Source: Melampsora larici-populina 98AG31 (taxonomy: Eukaryota > Basidiomycota > Pucciniomycetes > Pucciniales > Melampsoraceae). Taken from it: 64,000 nt of DNA. Below the pieces are notes generated by a model. That model saw only the letters and a program-made list of their open reading frames with translations, ran no database searches and was not told where the DNA came from. Numbering within the stretch: position 1 is the stretch's first letter; each line of letters opens with the position of its first letter. The stretch is taken from assembly GCF_000204055.1 (NCBI RefSeq), contig NW_006768765.1:2801601-2865600 (forward strand). The letters run 5' to 3'. A program made the position numbers and the translations under genes. Of the stretch, positions 1 to 13,626 are shown piece after piece.

Positions 1-666
1 TTGTTCAGGTTTATAATAAGGTTTGAGTTTGAATATAAGAGTATTTTTAAACTTCCTAGATTGATCTTCACTTCTAGTTGTTCTTCTTTGATTTAGACTT
101 TTTCTTCCTTTCTTCAGATTTCTTTGATTTCAATTTCTTAACTTCTTCTTTGCTTGTTCTCTGACGTCCAGGGTTGTAAATGTAGATACTTCAATATGTT
201 ATGGCTTCAGGACTTATGGAGATCAGAGAAGGTCTTCTTATATTATAACTGAGATTGAAGTATGAGGTATCAATCCTGATACCTCGAGCACTGACTAGTT
301 CTCACGCTTCTACAGTACAAGCATAACTAGCTATAGAGATAATGTGAGTTATGGATTATAACAATCAGTCCTTTTTTGTTTCCTTTCTTTTTCCTTCTTT
401 ACTTCAATTTGTACATACTACATATTTGAAATAAAGAAGTGAAAATTAAGAAACCTACCATTTACCCATTAGTGAGCACTGAGTACCCCTACAAAGAGCA
501 CCCACCCCTCACACTGGCCAATTTCAGACAAAAAGTCCTCCCGTGGTGTATACAGATGTCACAAAAATTGTCTTTCTACTCGCCATAATGCGTCAAAGCA
601 AACAGCATTGAACCTAGTAGGAGATACTTATGTAACCCGTGCTTTGAGCTCTGCTCTTTCAACACT
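1..666. other. No gene recognised
   Basis: AT-rich DNA with only short open frames and no recognisable protein, RNA gene or element end. Confidence 0.5.
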
Positions 667-1241
667 AAACTTAACAAAGTCCCACACTTGCACATCCTCG
701 CAAGGCGTCAAGCGAGGGACTTACGCCAAATGTGTATGCTCCATAAGCTCAGAGATTTGGCTTTTGCAGGGAGCTTGCTTCAAACCCTTATAGCTTATTC
801 CACACCAAGGATTTGCATATGGTCCAAAGGAAGAACTTGTGCGCCTGGCTCTGGTGCATAAGGTACATATTTTTTTTCCCAAGGAATGTGCTGCCCTCTT
901 GTCTAAAATGCGCATCAAATATTGGCTCTTAACAGAGGATTACACATGTAACCTCTCTCTCGAGTCCAAATTTGCTGCTAAGACCAATCTTTGAAGCACA
1001 TTTTTGGCAAGAAGGGATTAACTTCCTCGGGAAAAAAAATTGTAGTCTCAGCGCAGGATATCAGCGCACAAGTCCTCTGTTTGGACTATATTCAAATCCT
1101 CAGTGTGGAAAAAGTTATAAGGACTTGAAGCAAGCTCCCTGCCAAACCCAAATCTCTGAGGTTATGGAGCGTACACATTTGGCGTAAGTCCCTCGCTCGA
1201 CGCCTCGCGAGGATGCGCGAGCGTGGAACTTTGTTAAGTTT
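667..1241. repeat. Large fold-back inverted repeat
   Basis: Two arms of about 265-275 bp, roughly 667-935 and 978-1241, are reverse complements at about 80-85 percent by eye. The outer ends share AAACTTAACAAAG and its complement. A spacer of about 45 bp lies between the arms and is itself partly palindromic (AGAGG...CCTCT). The short open frames on both strands here are shadows of the repeat. I see no convincing target duplication and no coding capacity. This fits a non-autonomous fold-back or hairpin element; the transcript could fold into a long hairpin. Confidence 0.75.
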
Positions 1242-3278
1242 ATTTCAGCACAGACTTCTGATCGCTTGCTGGGCCTGAGCCACTTGCTCGAATCTGGATT
1301 TTAACACGAAAATGAATGAAACATTCGAACAATGGGAAAATTCTAAACGCGCAGTAAAGCTTGACCTGCCCTACTGTCATACATCTAACCAACATTAATC
1401 TGGAATGCATTCTCCTATATGCTCACTTTTGCTCACAAGCATTACATACAAAGTGTGAGCGATCCAAGCCTCGACATCCTCAGAAGTCAAATCATCAGCT
1501 TGAATGTCGAGCTTGAGAAGGATTTAATTAGTGTCTGTGGTGTAAATTGTAGTTCTTCAATGTGGGCACTGTCTGCACAATAGGTAGATTTTCTTTCTGA
1601 ACATGCCAGGCCAGTGCGGCACACTCAGTGCACTCTGGGCAGGCTGTCACTTTGGAGTAATCTTCTTTCGCACTGTTGTGTTCCAATTCTCGAATGAGAT
1701 GTATCATGCCTGAATCTTTCCGCTTAGTGTCAATCCCAAGCTTTTCCTTGTCAGGTCAAACGAAGTAAGGCAGAGAAGAAAGACCGAGTGAAAGATACGC
1801 AAAACGAGTTAGTCGACAATTCGTCGGTTGCTTAGGTCAGACCATGATTTTCTTCTATAGTGGTTTGCAAAAAGCTTGTCCAAATTTGCCCGCAAAACTC
1901 GAGCGATTTGGCAGTGAATTTGTGACAAGCTTTTCGAAAACGACTGTATATAGGCTTAACTGGGGACAAGCAAAAAGTAAGCTTGAAGAAGTACGAGTTC
2001 AGCATCCAAGTCTAAACCGTGACAATAGGATAAATCCGAGGATTGCTCACCCCAGTCACTCGAATCCGCGGGCGTCCCTCGTTAACGTTCCGTGGGCCTG
2101 CGTACAGCTTCATATGGCGGATGATAGATATTTCCAAGGGGTATTCATGAACACGCTGCATAGCGACTTCATAAACATCCGCGGGCTGCCCAATCTTGAC
2201 TGTGCACTCAGATTGTGGCTCTGAGCCCATCAGAGTTGTCTTTGAAATATTTATTCACTAGGGTTGCGCTTCGAAAGTCTTGACCTCCTCTGAACTGTCC
2301 TCATACGGACAATTTGAGGAGATACACTCAATGCCTGGCAAACATTGCGCGGATGCGCATTATGATTGCATCGCACATGCTGTGAGTGAGCAGCTATCGC
2401 CTTAACTTCCTTTCATCTTTAGATTAAGAAGCATAAGCCAAGGGTCAACGGTATGGGTTGAAATACTGGTAAAGAGAGAAGCTCGATCAGATTTGACTCC
2501 GCTCGCTTGGTGTTGTTGACCCGAAAGCTTGAAAAATGATCTTAGAAGAGCATCTGAGTGCTTACCTCTTCTAGGACCTAGAACAGGGCCCGAGCTCGGT
2601 CTTAAACAGCTATTTTCTGCAGAATCGTTGTTGGTGAGACCAATCTTGGGTCACTAAACCTGAAAAAGTGAGTCATATCAAGACGCAGGACATTGATCCG
2701 AGCACAGATGATGAAAAGCTGACGAGAAGAGCATAGATTGGGTCAAGCGTCAATTCGAATCAAGGGTATGCCCTACTTCCGGAAAGAAACGGACATAAGC
2801 CTCACACTGACGCAAGGCTTCAGCTCTGGCTTGGTGATCTCTGGACATGAGCTCAATAGTCTTCACCTGATCGCTAGACGTAGTCAAGCTTGGAAAAGTG
2901 GGTAGAATTGTGGAGCCTAACCGGAGAATCGGTTGGATTGGTGATGTAAGATATAATCGAATGCGCAGAGGATGCTAATCCTAAAAGACTTGAGCAAAAA
3001 CAAAAATTCAGGAACTTTTGTAGTAATGTTGGATTTCAAATCGGTGGAGTGATAGACGAAGACGATTCAGTTTAACATCAGCTGAGACCCAGATGGGTAT
3101 AATGAAGGACTTGCGTGGGTGACCTCTTGAAAATTTGATGTTCAGAAGAGACACTTCATACGCGGTGAAGAGCTTCATAAAACGCGCTTTGAAGTCATCA
3201 TCATCCAAGGGTCGCTCTCTCTTTCATTATTTGCTCAGTCAGCTCGGTTATCATCCTCATCATCCTCATCATCAGCCC

Positions 3279-3279
<1 letters not shown>
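1242..3279. other. No gene recognised
   Basis: Overlapping open frames of 126 and 72 codons on opposite strands near 1844-2230 have no domain, no splice context and no recognisable family. Part of this stretch is probably distal upstream DNA of the gene starting at 3800. Confidence 0.4.

Positions 3280-3324
<45 letters not shown>
3280..3324. repeat. ATC trinucleotide microsatellite
   Basis: About 15 perfect ATC units, preceded by imperfect TCATCC units from 3250. It would read as poly-His on the plus strand and poly-Asp on the minus strand, so the small open frames here are artefacts of the repeat. It lies about 0.5 kb upstream of the mei2-like start and may be in its promoter or 5' leader. 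Confidence 0.9.
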
Positions 3325-3325
<1 letters not shown>

Positions 3326-3799
3326 ACTTTAGCCTCTGTCAAAAGCGTCTTGAACTTCTTTTTGCTAGCTCGTCTTGACTCATCTCCTTGCGTCCCGGTT
3401 GACGATCGGTTGATTTGTTCCTGTCCGCTCGAATCAGTCATCACACACCCTTGTTCTTTCCTTGATCAATCTATCATCTATCACTACCTCCCAATTTTGG
3501 CTGTCCTTTTTTCTTTTAACTTTGACTGATTTTCCCGCAAGAACCTCGATTTAACTCACGCTTCTTCTCTGATCAGCCTAGTTTCTCGAAACTCACGATT
3601 GTCATCTTGGCAGTCCTAGAGCTCTTCACTCCGCCTGTAGCTCTGATTATCTTGTCTCACATTGTTCACATCACGGTACCGTACTTTAGTGGATCTCCCA
3701 GCTCTTACGATAGCTCAAACTTGGTCCGATTTCTTTATTTGACTACGCTGCATTCTTGACGACGGGCTTGATCTTATTTGAACCCTTCATTTTTTCTCA

Positions 3800-6700
3800 A
3801 TGGCCGCCCAGGAACAAAAGGTACAAAACGAGGTTTGTTTTGCTTATCTCTTGGTCTTCTTGTTTTTTTTTCATTGGTTTCCGAATGAAGGTTTCGTATT
3901 TGAATAGAGGTTAGACTCAAGACGTTTGATATGTTGCTTGAGACGAGCCCTTCTTGACCGACGTATGGCATAAATCATGTAAAGGGGCCTGTGGAGTCCA
4001 CGGCTCTCCGACGTCCGAACATGAATCCATTTGACGATCGAGTTTAATGTGGATCTTTGAGAGGGATTTGACGATTGACTTTTGCTTCTTTACCAAACCT
4101 TTTATCTTGACCGTGAATTCTTACCGACTTAACGCGCCTTGCAGTCAACTGCCCCACCCTTGCCTCGTTTGTCCTCGACAGAAACGGTGATGCGAAGCAA
4201 CCCAGTCGCTAAATCCGCTCGTCTTTTGGTAAATACCTTCTATATTCCCAAACCAGGAGGAACTGGTACCCCTACTCCTCTTTCTTCACCATCCCTTGCT
4301 CATCAATCAACTACGACAAATCCGAGCACTCCCGCCTCAATCCAGTCGGACCCTGCTGCTGTACCCCACGGACATAAACACTCTAGCGCATCCGCTAGCC
4401 CTGCCAATGAACGAGTAAGAAATTCTTTTTTATATTGCTCTTGTCTTTCAGCTCAAGAGATGAAATCAGCCTTTGACGAAATTTGGTTCTTTCAACTTGC
4501 ACAGTCACCTCCAGGTCTCTTGCAGCCTTGTTATCAAGAAAATCAGCCCTCAAAGAAAAGCTCTCCGGTCAATTCGCCTACCGATGACACTGGTGACCTT
4601 TACGTAATGGACGATCCTTACGCTCGGCTTCCTCGCCCGCGACGCTCGTCTATCTCATTGCGGAACGATTTCTTGCGACCTGGATCACCCTATGACACTT
4701 CACGCTCTGATACGCTGAATGCTGAGAGTCCTCGTGGCGCTTCACCTAGTGCGAAGGTACATTTTTCTGATACCCCCAACAACGGGTCAATTACGCACAC
4801 TGGGCTCCCGGCGTCCCTCCAAACTCACCATCCGGCTTCTAGCTTCAAGAAACGCGCCACCGTTGGACCTACTACGCACCAGATGTCAAAGTGGCTCCCT
4901 CCCTCCACGGCGTCTTTAGCGGAGGCGCTTGAAGGAGATTTGGCATCGTCTTTACGTTTTCGTCGGCGAACCTCTTCTGTAGATGTGGCGGCGCTCAGAA
5001 GTGGTCTTTTGACTCCACCCTTCACCCCACTCAAGAAATCAGACGACCCCAGCTCTGTCAGAACTCCGGTCAACATACAATCACCTGTGGAGAAGCTAAT
5101 TCGTCAAACTTCACTCCTCACACCTCCTGATACTGTTCCAAAACAACACACTCGGCCTTTCGCTGGCTCTCGTGGCCCGCCTGTTGAATTTTCGTCTGAT
5201 TCCGACTCCATTTCTCCTACGAGAGCATCTCCTCATCCGGGAGGGGTTCCAGGAAAGGTGAATTCGGGAATGACCCTAGCAAATCAACTTAAGCAATTGG
5301 CTCTATCTGAAAATAGTCGCCGCCGGTCTGCTTCAAACCCGACTGGTCCAGGTTTTGACTCCAATCACGGTATGTCTACTCCTCAACGAAAATCACCTGC
5401 ATCTGGCATAACCCCTCGCCATGGGGAACAAGAGTCTTCGCCTGTCAACGAGGTCTCAGAACATCGCAGACGCTCTGAAACCCTCAGCGGCTCTACCGCT
5501 GGCCCCATCCCGAATTCCGGTTTGGAGAATAATCCCCCTCGACGCGTCTCCGTTTCTCATTTCCAATCTCGCAATGACGGCTCAAACCTCCCTGGATCAG
5601 TTAAACGCGCCGGGCAGGGAACAGGCGCGCCTATCTTTTCAGCATCTTCGTCCAGTATCTTTGCCAGCAGTTTACCGTCGGCTCTCGCTTTTTCGCACCC
5701 CCCCGCATCCTATCCAATCTATGGAATAGGAAAGCTAGACCAGGGTATCGATCTTTCTCCTCACTCACAAAGAGCGGGCCACTCTCCGCCACATAAGTCA
5801 AATAACGGCGAATCTTCTCCATCTACTGGTTCGGACCAACATCGAGCTACTGAACGCAGGCAACGCTATCATACGGCCCCCGCTGACGGCAATCCAGAGA
5901 ATCCTGCCTTTGCTTCATGTGTACCTGAAGGTTACTCGGCCTTTGAAGTAAGAACAGACGGGTCTGGATTGTCGAACCTTGGTAATTTCCAGTATGATCC
6001 GCCATCTAAATATGCACAGTCCAGGCTCCGCCCTCGCTCTAGTACCATGGCTGGAGTTGGAAATCGTAGAATGTTGAAAAGAAGCTTGTTGAGCTTGCGC
6101 TGGAACGACGAAGAGATTGACGAAGGGGTGGAGGGTGAGAGTCCCCGGATGGATGATCGCTCTTCACCTAGTGGAATGAACCCAGATTCTGCTCGATCTT
6201 CATCTTCTACCGAGGAGGTTGATTCGATGATCTTCACGCCATCAATCAATCCAGATCTTTCTCGCGTCTCATTCGAACGAAGGTCATCTGACACCGTACT
6301 TCTTTCTCGACTACCTTCCTGGGGAACACAAGCCTCCTTCATGACTAGATACTGCAAGATTTTGGGACTTTCTCCCAAACTACTGGGTAGCATGAAGGGT
6401 ATTGTGAAGGTCCGAAATGCTTTTGCGGTGAGTTTGAATGTGTTTTGACTCGAGCGACAATTTTCTTGAGGCTGATCGCATTATACTCTTCCAGAGATAC
6501 GGTGATCTGTTAGACATCTACGTGGATACGCTCAGTCCTCTGGGTTTCATTCTTGTAGGATTTCATGATATACGTTCGATTTCCAACATGATGGAACAAG
6601 GCCCACAAGAGTTAGGCGTGAGTATCATTTTACATGCTGTCAAAACATTGTGCACTGAGCTACCGAATCTTTCCTTCAGGTTGTGTTTGGCTCCTATCTA

Positions 6701-8583
6701 AAGTTTGAGCCGATATCCCGTCCTGAAGTCATTCAGCTGGCTCAAGACCTCGACAATCCTATCCTATCGGCAAATGAAGCAACCCTCATGCTTCATTTTG
6801 ATGGTATGGGCCCTTTGCTCCGGTGTATTATTTGGGAGACTACCTGATGTGAACTTATCTTTGACACAGATCCTCGTGGTATCATCACTCATGATGTGTT
6901 AACTGAGTACTTGTGCAGATATGGTGATCTGAAAGTTTTGAAGCACGTGGGATACAATCAATGGCACGTTGAATGGTTCGACGATCGTCGCGCAACAGCT
7001 GCCCAAAAACAACTGGTAGCTCGCGATTTTGCCGTGAGCACTTCATACTGCTAGCTATCAGACCCTGTGAATTAAATACTGACAAAATGCCGTTCTTCAC
7101 AGGATTTTCAAGTGTCTGTAGATGTGCCACACGTAGTCGGTGGTCGCATGTACTCGACTCCAAACACTGGTAAGGGATCCTGTGGATTTCGATTTGGTTT
7201 AGTAGATTGACGTGTTTTTTCGCCGTAGCAATTGTCAATAACATTCCTCCAAACGATCAGCCTGTGCCAATCAACCCACCCATGAATCCCAGAGTCTGTA
7301 TGCTTCCCCCTACCATACGTCCACCGCCAACCATGATCAGCGCACCGGAACCGTATAACAACGGGTTGTTGTATCGCTATATGGCCGACCCCTACGCTGG
7401 CAATTATGTCTTTCCTTGGAATGCGCGGGTGCACCTCAACTTTGTCCTTTATTGATCATTTGCTGGGAGACTAATCTTTCTCACTTCATTGGATCATCAG
7501 GTTCCAGGTCCTGCAAGCTCTCCTATCTATCATCAGCCCCCCAATTCAAACATTGCAGAGGCCATTCCGTTTTCGGCACCAATGGGTCATCCTCATGATC
7601 GCCCGCCACCCAGCCTCCAACATATAGACTTACAGAAGCATCAACACATGGTGGCTGCTACCCATCGACCTCGGGCTTTTCCTTTTCCAGGTGTTCCGCC
7701 CAGTAACGTCATCGACTTAGATCGAATCGAATGTGGAAGTGATCCACGCACTACCTGTATGATCAAAGTATGAATGGTTCATTCTTCGTGACATGAATCT
7801 TGAACTTGACGAAAGCTTTCTGATTGGTAGAACATCCCGAACAAAATCACGGATGAAATGTTGTTCAACTTCATCAATGAAATTTGTCCCCGAGGATTTG
7901 ATTTCCTGTACCTCAGAATGGATTTCAAAGCGCGCCTGAATGTGGGCTATGCTTTTATCAACTTCTTGAGTGTGGAGAACGTCTTGAAGTTTGCCAAATC
8001 AAAGCTTGGCGTGAAGTGGGGCGTCTTTTGTAAGTGGGATTTCGCCCACGATCTCTTAGTCTGACTGTCATCAAACTTAGCATCCATTATATCCAACATC
8101 CATTGTATCCAGTGTCCGAAAAAACCGTGCAGATGTGCTATGCCTCTATACAAGGTAAAGAGAACCTTATTGAGAAGTGTAAGTCTCCCGTTTCAAGTTC
8201 TCATTCTGTGATTAGATATTTGATATGCTTACCTTCAACCTTCTTGTAACAGTCCGAAATAGGTTAGTTGAATGCGCCACATAATAGCTATTACGTGCCA
8301 TACTCACTTTAGATGTCTTATTTCAGCGCGATTATGGAAGAAGAAGAATCCTTTCGACCTAAGGTCTATCACTCAAGCGGGCCTTTAGCTGGATTACCGG
8401 AACCCTTTCCTCGTGAGCCACCTTTTGTCGTAATTAAGTAAACCGCCGCATTCCTGATCATCTCCCTGATTAATCATCTCCTCAGACGCGAACGACCTGC
8501 AGCGCAAAGCTCGTTCGCAGGCTAATGCCGCACTTTCTGCTAGACCGACGATGCAATCCGCTGGAGGTTCGATGCAAATATGA
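3800..8583 (+). CDS. mei2: Mei2-like RNA-binding protein
   Basis: This is a Mei2-type RNA-binding regulator of meiosis and differentiation, expected to shuttle between nucleus and cytoplasm. I derive 14 exons: 3800-3820, 4145-4414, 4505-6427, 6495-6617, 6680-6803, 6870-7033, 7103-7169, 7229-7428, 7501-7767, 7831-8029, 8113-8178, 8253-8262, 8327-8412, 8486-8583. All junctions are GT-AG and the phases close to 1205 codons plus a stop. The N-terminal 720 residues are Ser/Pro-rich and look disordered, with many SP/TP sites that suggest phospho-control, as in fission yeast Mei2. Two degenerate RRMs follow at about residues 725-875. The diagnostic C-terminal Mei2 RRM spans about 1049-1150, with CMIKNIPNKIT and GYAFINF. 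The start ATG is followed at once by the first intron. The gene looks intact and is the only clear housekeeping gene in the window. Confidence 0.9.
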
Positions 8584-9883
8584 TTATCTGATCCTTTGCC
8601 ATTTTCGAGGCGTCGAATTTGCCGTGAGTACCACTCGTCACTCCCACTAAGGCACTGTTTCCAAAATGACGCCCTCTTTACGCAGGTAACCGTGTTAATT
8701 AGCACTTGACTTTGAATAAGTGGCTTGTGTTTGTAGCTTTCTTCTTTTATGCTTTGAAGCTGTGTGGCGCGGACTTCTTCTTTCCCAAACCTTGTACATC
8801 ACAACATTGTCATTTTTCTTTCTCTTCTTCCTTCCTTCTTTACATTTGTTTTGGAAAGTCTCTTCACAACCATTTAGTGAAAAAAGTTGCATTTAAATTT
8901 ATCAAATAGACATTCTTCAATCCATAACAATTACAGTTGTATGTATGTATTTCTCAGATGTTAAATGGAATCATCATATGTTTTAGTTGATCCAGAAAAA
9001 TACTTTCTTGGACAAATCCCCACCAACAAAGTTGATTGATCATGAACAGCTGAAACAAACATTTGACCTGCTGACTTCAAGTCATAGATAGAATACAATT
9101 TCCTTAGCATGTCTTTCACCATGTCAATATCTTGTTAGCCTGTTGAGGTGCACACATGGAGAGTTTTGAAAAAAATCAGTCTTTTGGTTGGATTTAGCCT
9201 GGGATTGTTGTTGAGCACCCAGTGTGAATAATGATTCAGTTATAGGACATGCAGAATCCTCTGTCAGCAGCTGGGGTCAACTGAGTGTCAAGGTCCCAGA
9301 ATGTCCCATTTGATAAGGGGAATATGCACCTGTTGTGGAACCTATTTGAAGGACTTTTTGAGGGTCTAAGAAAAGTCCTTTGTGTGTGCACGTAAACATG
9401 CTACAAGGATGCAGACATGGTGTTTCATAGACCTGATCTATAATACTACAATATACAATTGATAGGTCATTCTCTTTCATCTTTGATGGAACTGACAAGG
9501 CACAGTTGGTTTCAAAGCCCATGGGGACTTGGCAGGCAGGTAAGTGAGAATCTTCAGAGACTTTGCAAATACCCCCCTGCAGGAAATCTGGTACAGTGTC
9601 TATGAAACTTTACCACAAAGATTTCCAATCCTCACCCACCAATCAGACTCAGCCAATTCCTCATATGCACATCCCAACAAGGTTATGTCTGAATCAAATT
9701 AAAAATGCACCATCCCACCCTGTATACTCTTGTAATCAAGAGCTTTCTTGTGTTCCCAACCAAACCAGGCCAGACAGATTGACCTGCCTAAAGACCCAAT
9801 GCTGAGAGGCCAGCCAAAGGAGTCTACTGGGTTCTGAGAAGCCAATTGGTTCCACAGAACCAACTGGAGACAAATGGCCTCTG
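8584..9883. other. 3' flank and intergenic DNA, no gene recognised
   Basis: It begins with the presumed 3' UTR of the mei2-like gene. The remaining open frames are short and low in coding character. Confidence 0.5.
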
Positions 9884-9891
9884 CTGCTACC

Positions 9892-10284
9892 TAAGGCTTG
9901 GACCCGGCCCAACTCGGCTTTCAGAAATTGAGCTGTTTTGGGCCCCTATTTTGCTTGGGCCAGCCCGGCCCGGCCCGGTGATACAAAAAAATTGGCTGCG
10001 TGGCCCAGCATTGGGCAAAATCATGAGTTTAGAGGATCATATCTGCCATGATATCCTTCAAAACCCCCTTTTCTGCCTTAGTCAGTACTCCTGCCATCTT
10101 TCTAAGCATCTCAAGATCGCTTCCCATCCCCATAATCCCTTGGGCCCCTTTGGTTGTGCCCTTTTAGCTGGCCCGTGAGCACACTACTCTGGGGCCCAAG
10201 AGCATTTCAAATGGGCTGTTAAAGCTTGAGCCCGGGCCCGGACCAGGACTGTTCCAGGTGTCCTGAGGCCGGGTCCATGCCTTA
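9892..10284. mobile_element. hAT-like non-autonomous element (MITE)
   Basis: This 393-bp element is bounded by an exact 8-bp direct duplication CTGCTACC at 9884-9891 and 10285-10292. Its imperfect terminal inverted repeats begin TAAGGCTTGGACCCGGCC on the left and, complemented, TAAGGCATGGACCCGGCC on the right. The interior is rich in GGCCC/GGGCC runs, unlike the AT-rich surroundings. An 8-bp duplication with short imperfect ends is typical of hAT elements. No transposase is encoded. Confidence 0.75.
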
Positions 10285-10292
10285 CTGCTACC

Positions 10293-12208
10293 ACAAAAAA
10301 CCGTTATCTGACATTGTGTAAGATATGTTTTGGGCAAATATATTCTCAACACATCATCTTGAGGATAATCATATCCTCAAGATTGTAGAGAGCTATACTC
10401 TCAGGAGACTGGTCTCAAACTCAAGAATGTAACCACAAATATATGAGGACTGGGTTTGAGTCCCAATACCCAAATATAATCCCAGTAAAACTATCTTCAT
10501 TCATTAGTTGCTTCCCACCCAAAAATACCTCCAGGTTGGAAAGTTTCCTCCTCAGTGCTGAGGTATCTGAGTATAAACAACAGCTTGCAAGCCTTGACAC
10601 ATTCTCAGGCTGAGTTCCACTCAGAAATTTGAATGTCTCTCAAGATCCTTTTGCTCTTGTCATTTCAAAGCTAGGGAAATAAACAATTTTTATTTTTCTC
10701 TTCTCTTGAATCACTGTACACAAGATACGATGTGCTTTTCCTTGTGACAGGTGGAATTGATGATCTTTTTTGTTGGATGTGTTCCAGTCTTGACTTGTTT
10801 TGAAGGTTCTTGGTTTTCCATTTGTTGTCCTCTCTTTTTTAAATCATCAAGATGTGGACTCAAATTGAATATTGTCACTGTGAAAATCATATGGATCTCT
10901 TGTCATTTGAAGGAAGTCTTGTTTAACTCCACCTTCAGCAAGTCTACCTTTGGCACTACCTCTTGAGGAGTACACTTAAAACTTGAAAAATAGGTTGGCA
11001 TTTCCTGTTACTGGGGGTTTAGAGTGTCCACAGCTGTGCTTATATGTCACAGCCTTTAAATCTGACCCAAGAAATCCTCAAATCTTTGAATAATTTGCAT
11101 GTGCACAGCTGATCCAGAAGCCCTACATTGAGTTTTTTTTAAGATGCTGATACTGTGTGTTGGATCCAAAGTCTCATGTATATTTGCTACACAATTTTTA
11201 CAGGCCCCTGAATACCTCTTAGCTGTTAAGGCCCAGACTGACTTGGCATTGTAGAGGACTAGCCACTTAGCCTTTTTCTCACCCTTGATTGGTACAGACA
11301 GGTTAGAAGAGTTAGGAATATTGTGATCTAAACTAGGTTTCTTCTTTTCATAATTTGTCATTTGTAACCACCACAACAAATGTGTTTTGTATAAAAGCTC
11401 TATTGTTTTCCTGAAACTTGTTGTCTTTTCTCTCATCACATTTTCTTATTGTTTTGGTAGATTAGAACTAACAACTAGTTCTCTAATTTTGTCCTGCTCT
11501 ACATTAGGAAGGGTCTTGAACTAAAAGATGAAAGGTACCCAAGTGGTCAGTTCTTGGTACCTCAGGAAACTTACCCAACTGGCAAGTTCTGTGTACTTTG
11601 GTTATCTCTTCACCTTCCTGGTCTTTAACCCTTTTGTGCAAGCACCATTATATAGTATCAAGTCTTATTGCTTTTCATGACTTTCTATCTCCAATTGGAA
11701 GGCCATTTCTGTGATCAATTGATTTCTGTACATTGGTTGACGGCCAATCACACAGAATTTTCCATGGAGTTTCACTGCCGTGTGGGCTTTTCACATCTCA
11801 TTATCCAAAAGGACATCCCCGCTTTATTGGCTCCTACTAAAGTGAAAGAGTTAAAAATAGCAATTTATCACATGTATTTAGATGCTTTATGTTTTTTTTC
11901 TGATATTCAAAAGCTGAGTTCATCTTGCAGATGCCAGTGGATTTAAAAGCCAAGCAAAGTCACAGACTTAACAAAAAGCACACATTTGTGTCACTAATCA
12001 GATGTGCCTGTCTAGTTATTGTTCTATGCACATGGTTTTTGTTGCTTTTAATTTCCACCTCATTGACATTATTTCTGCACTCTATGATGTAGAACTTCTA
12101 ACCCAAAAAGGGTTATACAGAGAGTGAAGGGGATAACCTACCAACAAATGACTAGTAGAACATGTCTATGGACTGCCCTCCTAAAACAAGACAATAACAC
12201 TGCACAGA
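10293..12208. other. No gene recognised
   Basis: A 127-codon minus-strand frame at 11056-11439 and a 92-codon plus-strand frame at 11668-11946 have no domain I recognise and no convincing flanking exons. They could be transposon remnants. Confidence 0.4.
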
Positions 12209-12439
12209 TGTAGTATTTTTCGGCTATGCAAAATGATTAGAATTAATGTCAAAAATAATTAAAAATGCTATGTTAATGCATAAAAATGCACCATTAATGC
12301 ACCATTAATGAAAAAAAATGCAGAATCAATGCAGAAAAATGCAGTGTTAATGCACATGCAGAATGAATGCAGAATTCCACCTTTTTCAATTTTTTTTGTC
12401 CTTCAGGTCAATCATTTTTCACTTGGGAAAAATACTACA
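12209..12439. repeat. Small inverted-repeat element with ATGCA-rich core
   Basis: The ends read TGTAGTATTTTTC and its complement. The core (12245-12375) is a cluster of degenerate AATGCA/TAATGCA units. It resembles a MITE, but no target duplication is clear. Confidence 0.45.
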
Positions 12440-13164
12440 TTTTCCCAGTGTAAGAAAGGGGAACTCTGTTGAATTTGTTACAAATCTGTCAGAGCAGGGT
12501 AGATAAAGTTCAGAACAGAACTCTATGAACTATATCAAATCCCACAATTAGAGTTTAAATCACCTTTCACCCAAGAAGTATGAAGAATATCTTGGATGAG
12601 GAAGGGAGTCTCATGATTGCTGCGCTTTGAGGTTTATCACAACTCTTCTGAAACAGTACATAGGTTAATAAGAGTGATGAAACAGAAACAAAACCTAAAA
12701 AAACAGATAAGTGTTACATATGCTAAGATGAATGAAAATGAGAATGAAATAATAACATAAAGTCAAGTGTCAGTTATGTAGGAATTTTACAGAAATGATA
12801 TGAAAACTTCAACAGAATTGAGTACTGATAAGGCACCAGAGAAAAGTAACTTTCAAGGACCAAAAGCACACGGTTTTTAACCCAAAAGCACAATCTTATT
12901 TTGCTCAACACTGCTATAGAGCACTGGTATAGTGTTATTCCAATATGATAACTAAGAAGATAAAGCAATATATTTTTGATATTATTCCCAATAAGTCTTT
13001 TTGACTATAACACTAAAGTGAATTTCTCTTTATAACTGTAATGAAGGGTGTATTTAAGTGACCAGGTACTGCTATAATAAGTTTATAATGATAAACAAAA
13101 TGATAACTGTGTAAATGATAAAGAAAAAAGGGGAACAACATTCCCAAAATCATCCTTGAGTATA

Positions 13165-13624
13165 CAGTCAAACCTGTTGTATGGCATACCTGTATATTGG
13201 CTTAACCTGCCAAATTGCATACATTTTGGCCTGAACAAGCATGGACAGGGCCAAATTATGCCTTCTCTGTCTAATGCCTTATGGCATGCTTTTTTTTGGA
13301 CATTAGTATGGTATTAAGGCATAAAATACCCCACAAAGTGTACATAGTGTGTAAATACATATGTTATGTGTACTTTATTTGATCCATCTTTTGTGCCCTT
13401 GATCCTATTCCCATTCAAGTATCATTAAATGGAGCAATTAGGCATACTCAAAAGCTGTGCTATCAGAAAAACCTGTCTTATGACATGAAAATATGTGATT
13501 ATAGGGATAATTTGAAAGGCATGCAATTATGCCATATGGCAGTACTCTGCCATATGACATAACCTGCTATAAGGCATGCCAAATTGGTTGGACCAAGGGG
13601 TATGTCTTAAGACAGGTTTGACTG
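13165..13624. mobile_element. Mariner/pogo-like MITE
   Basis: This 460-bp element has terminal inverted repeats CAGTCAAACCTGT and is flanked by TA on both sides (13163-13164, 13625-13626). Internal runs of GGCATACC, GGCATGCC and GGCATA repeat the end composition. The CAGT ends and TA duplication fit the Tc1/mariner/pogo superfamily. It is non-coding, so it would need a transposase in trans. Confidence 0.75.
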
Positions 13625-13626
13625 TA

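Noticed and set aside
1844..2230. Overlapping 126- and 72-codon frames
   Set aside because: No family, no splice signals, and opposite strands share the same region.
3135..3444. Poly-His and poly-Asp proteins on opposite strands
   Set aside because: Both are readings of the ATC microsatellite.
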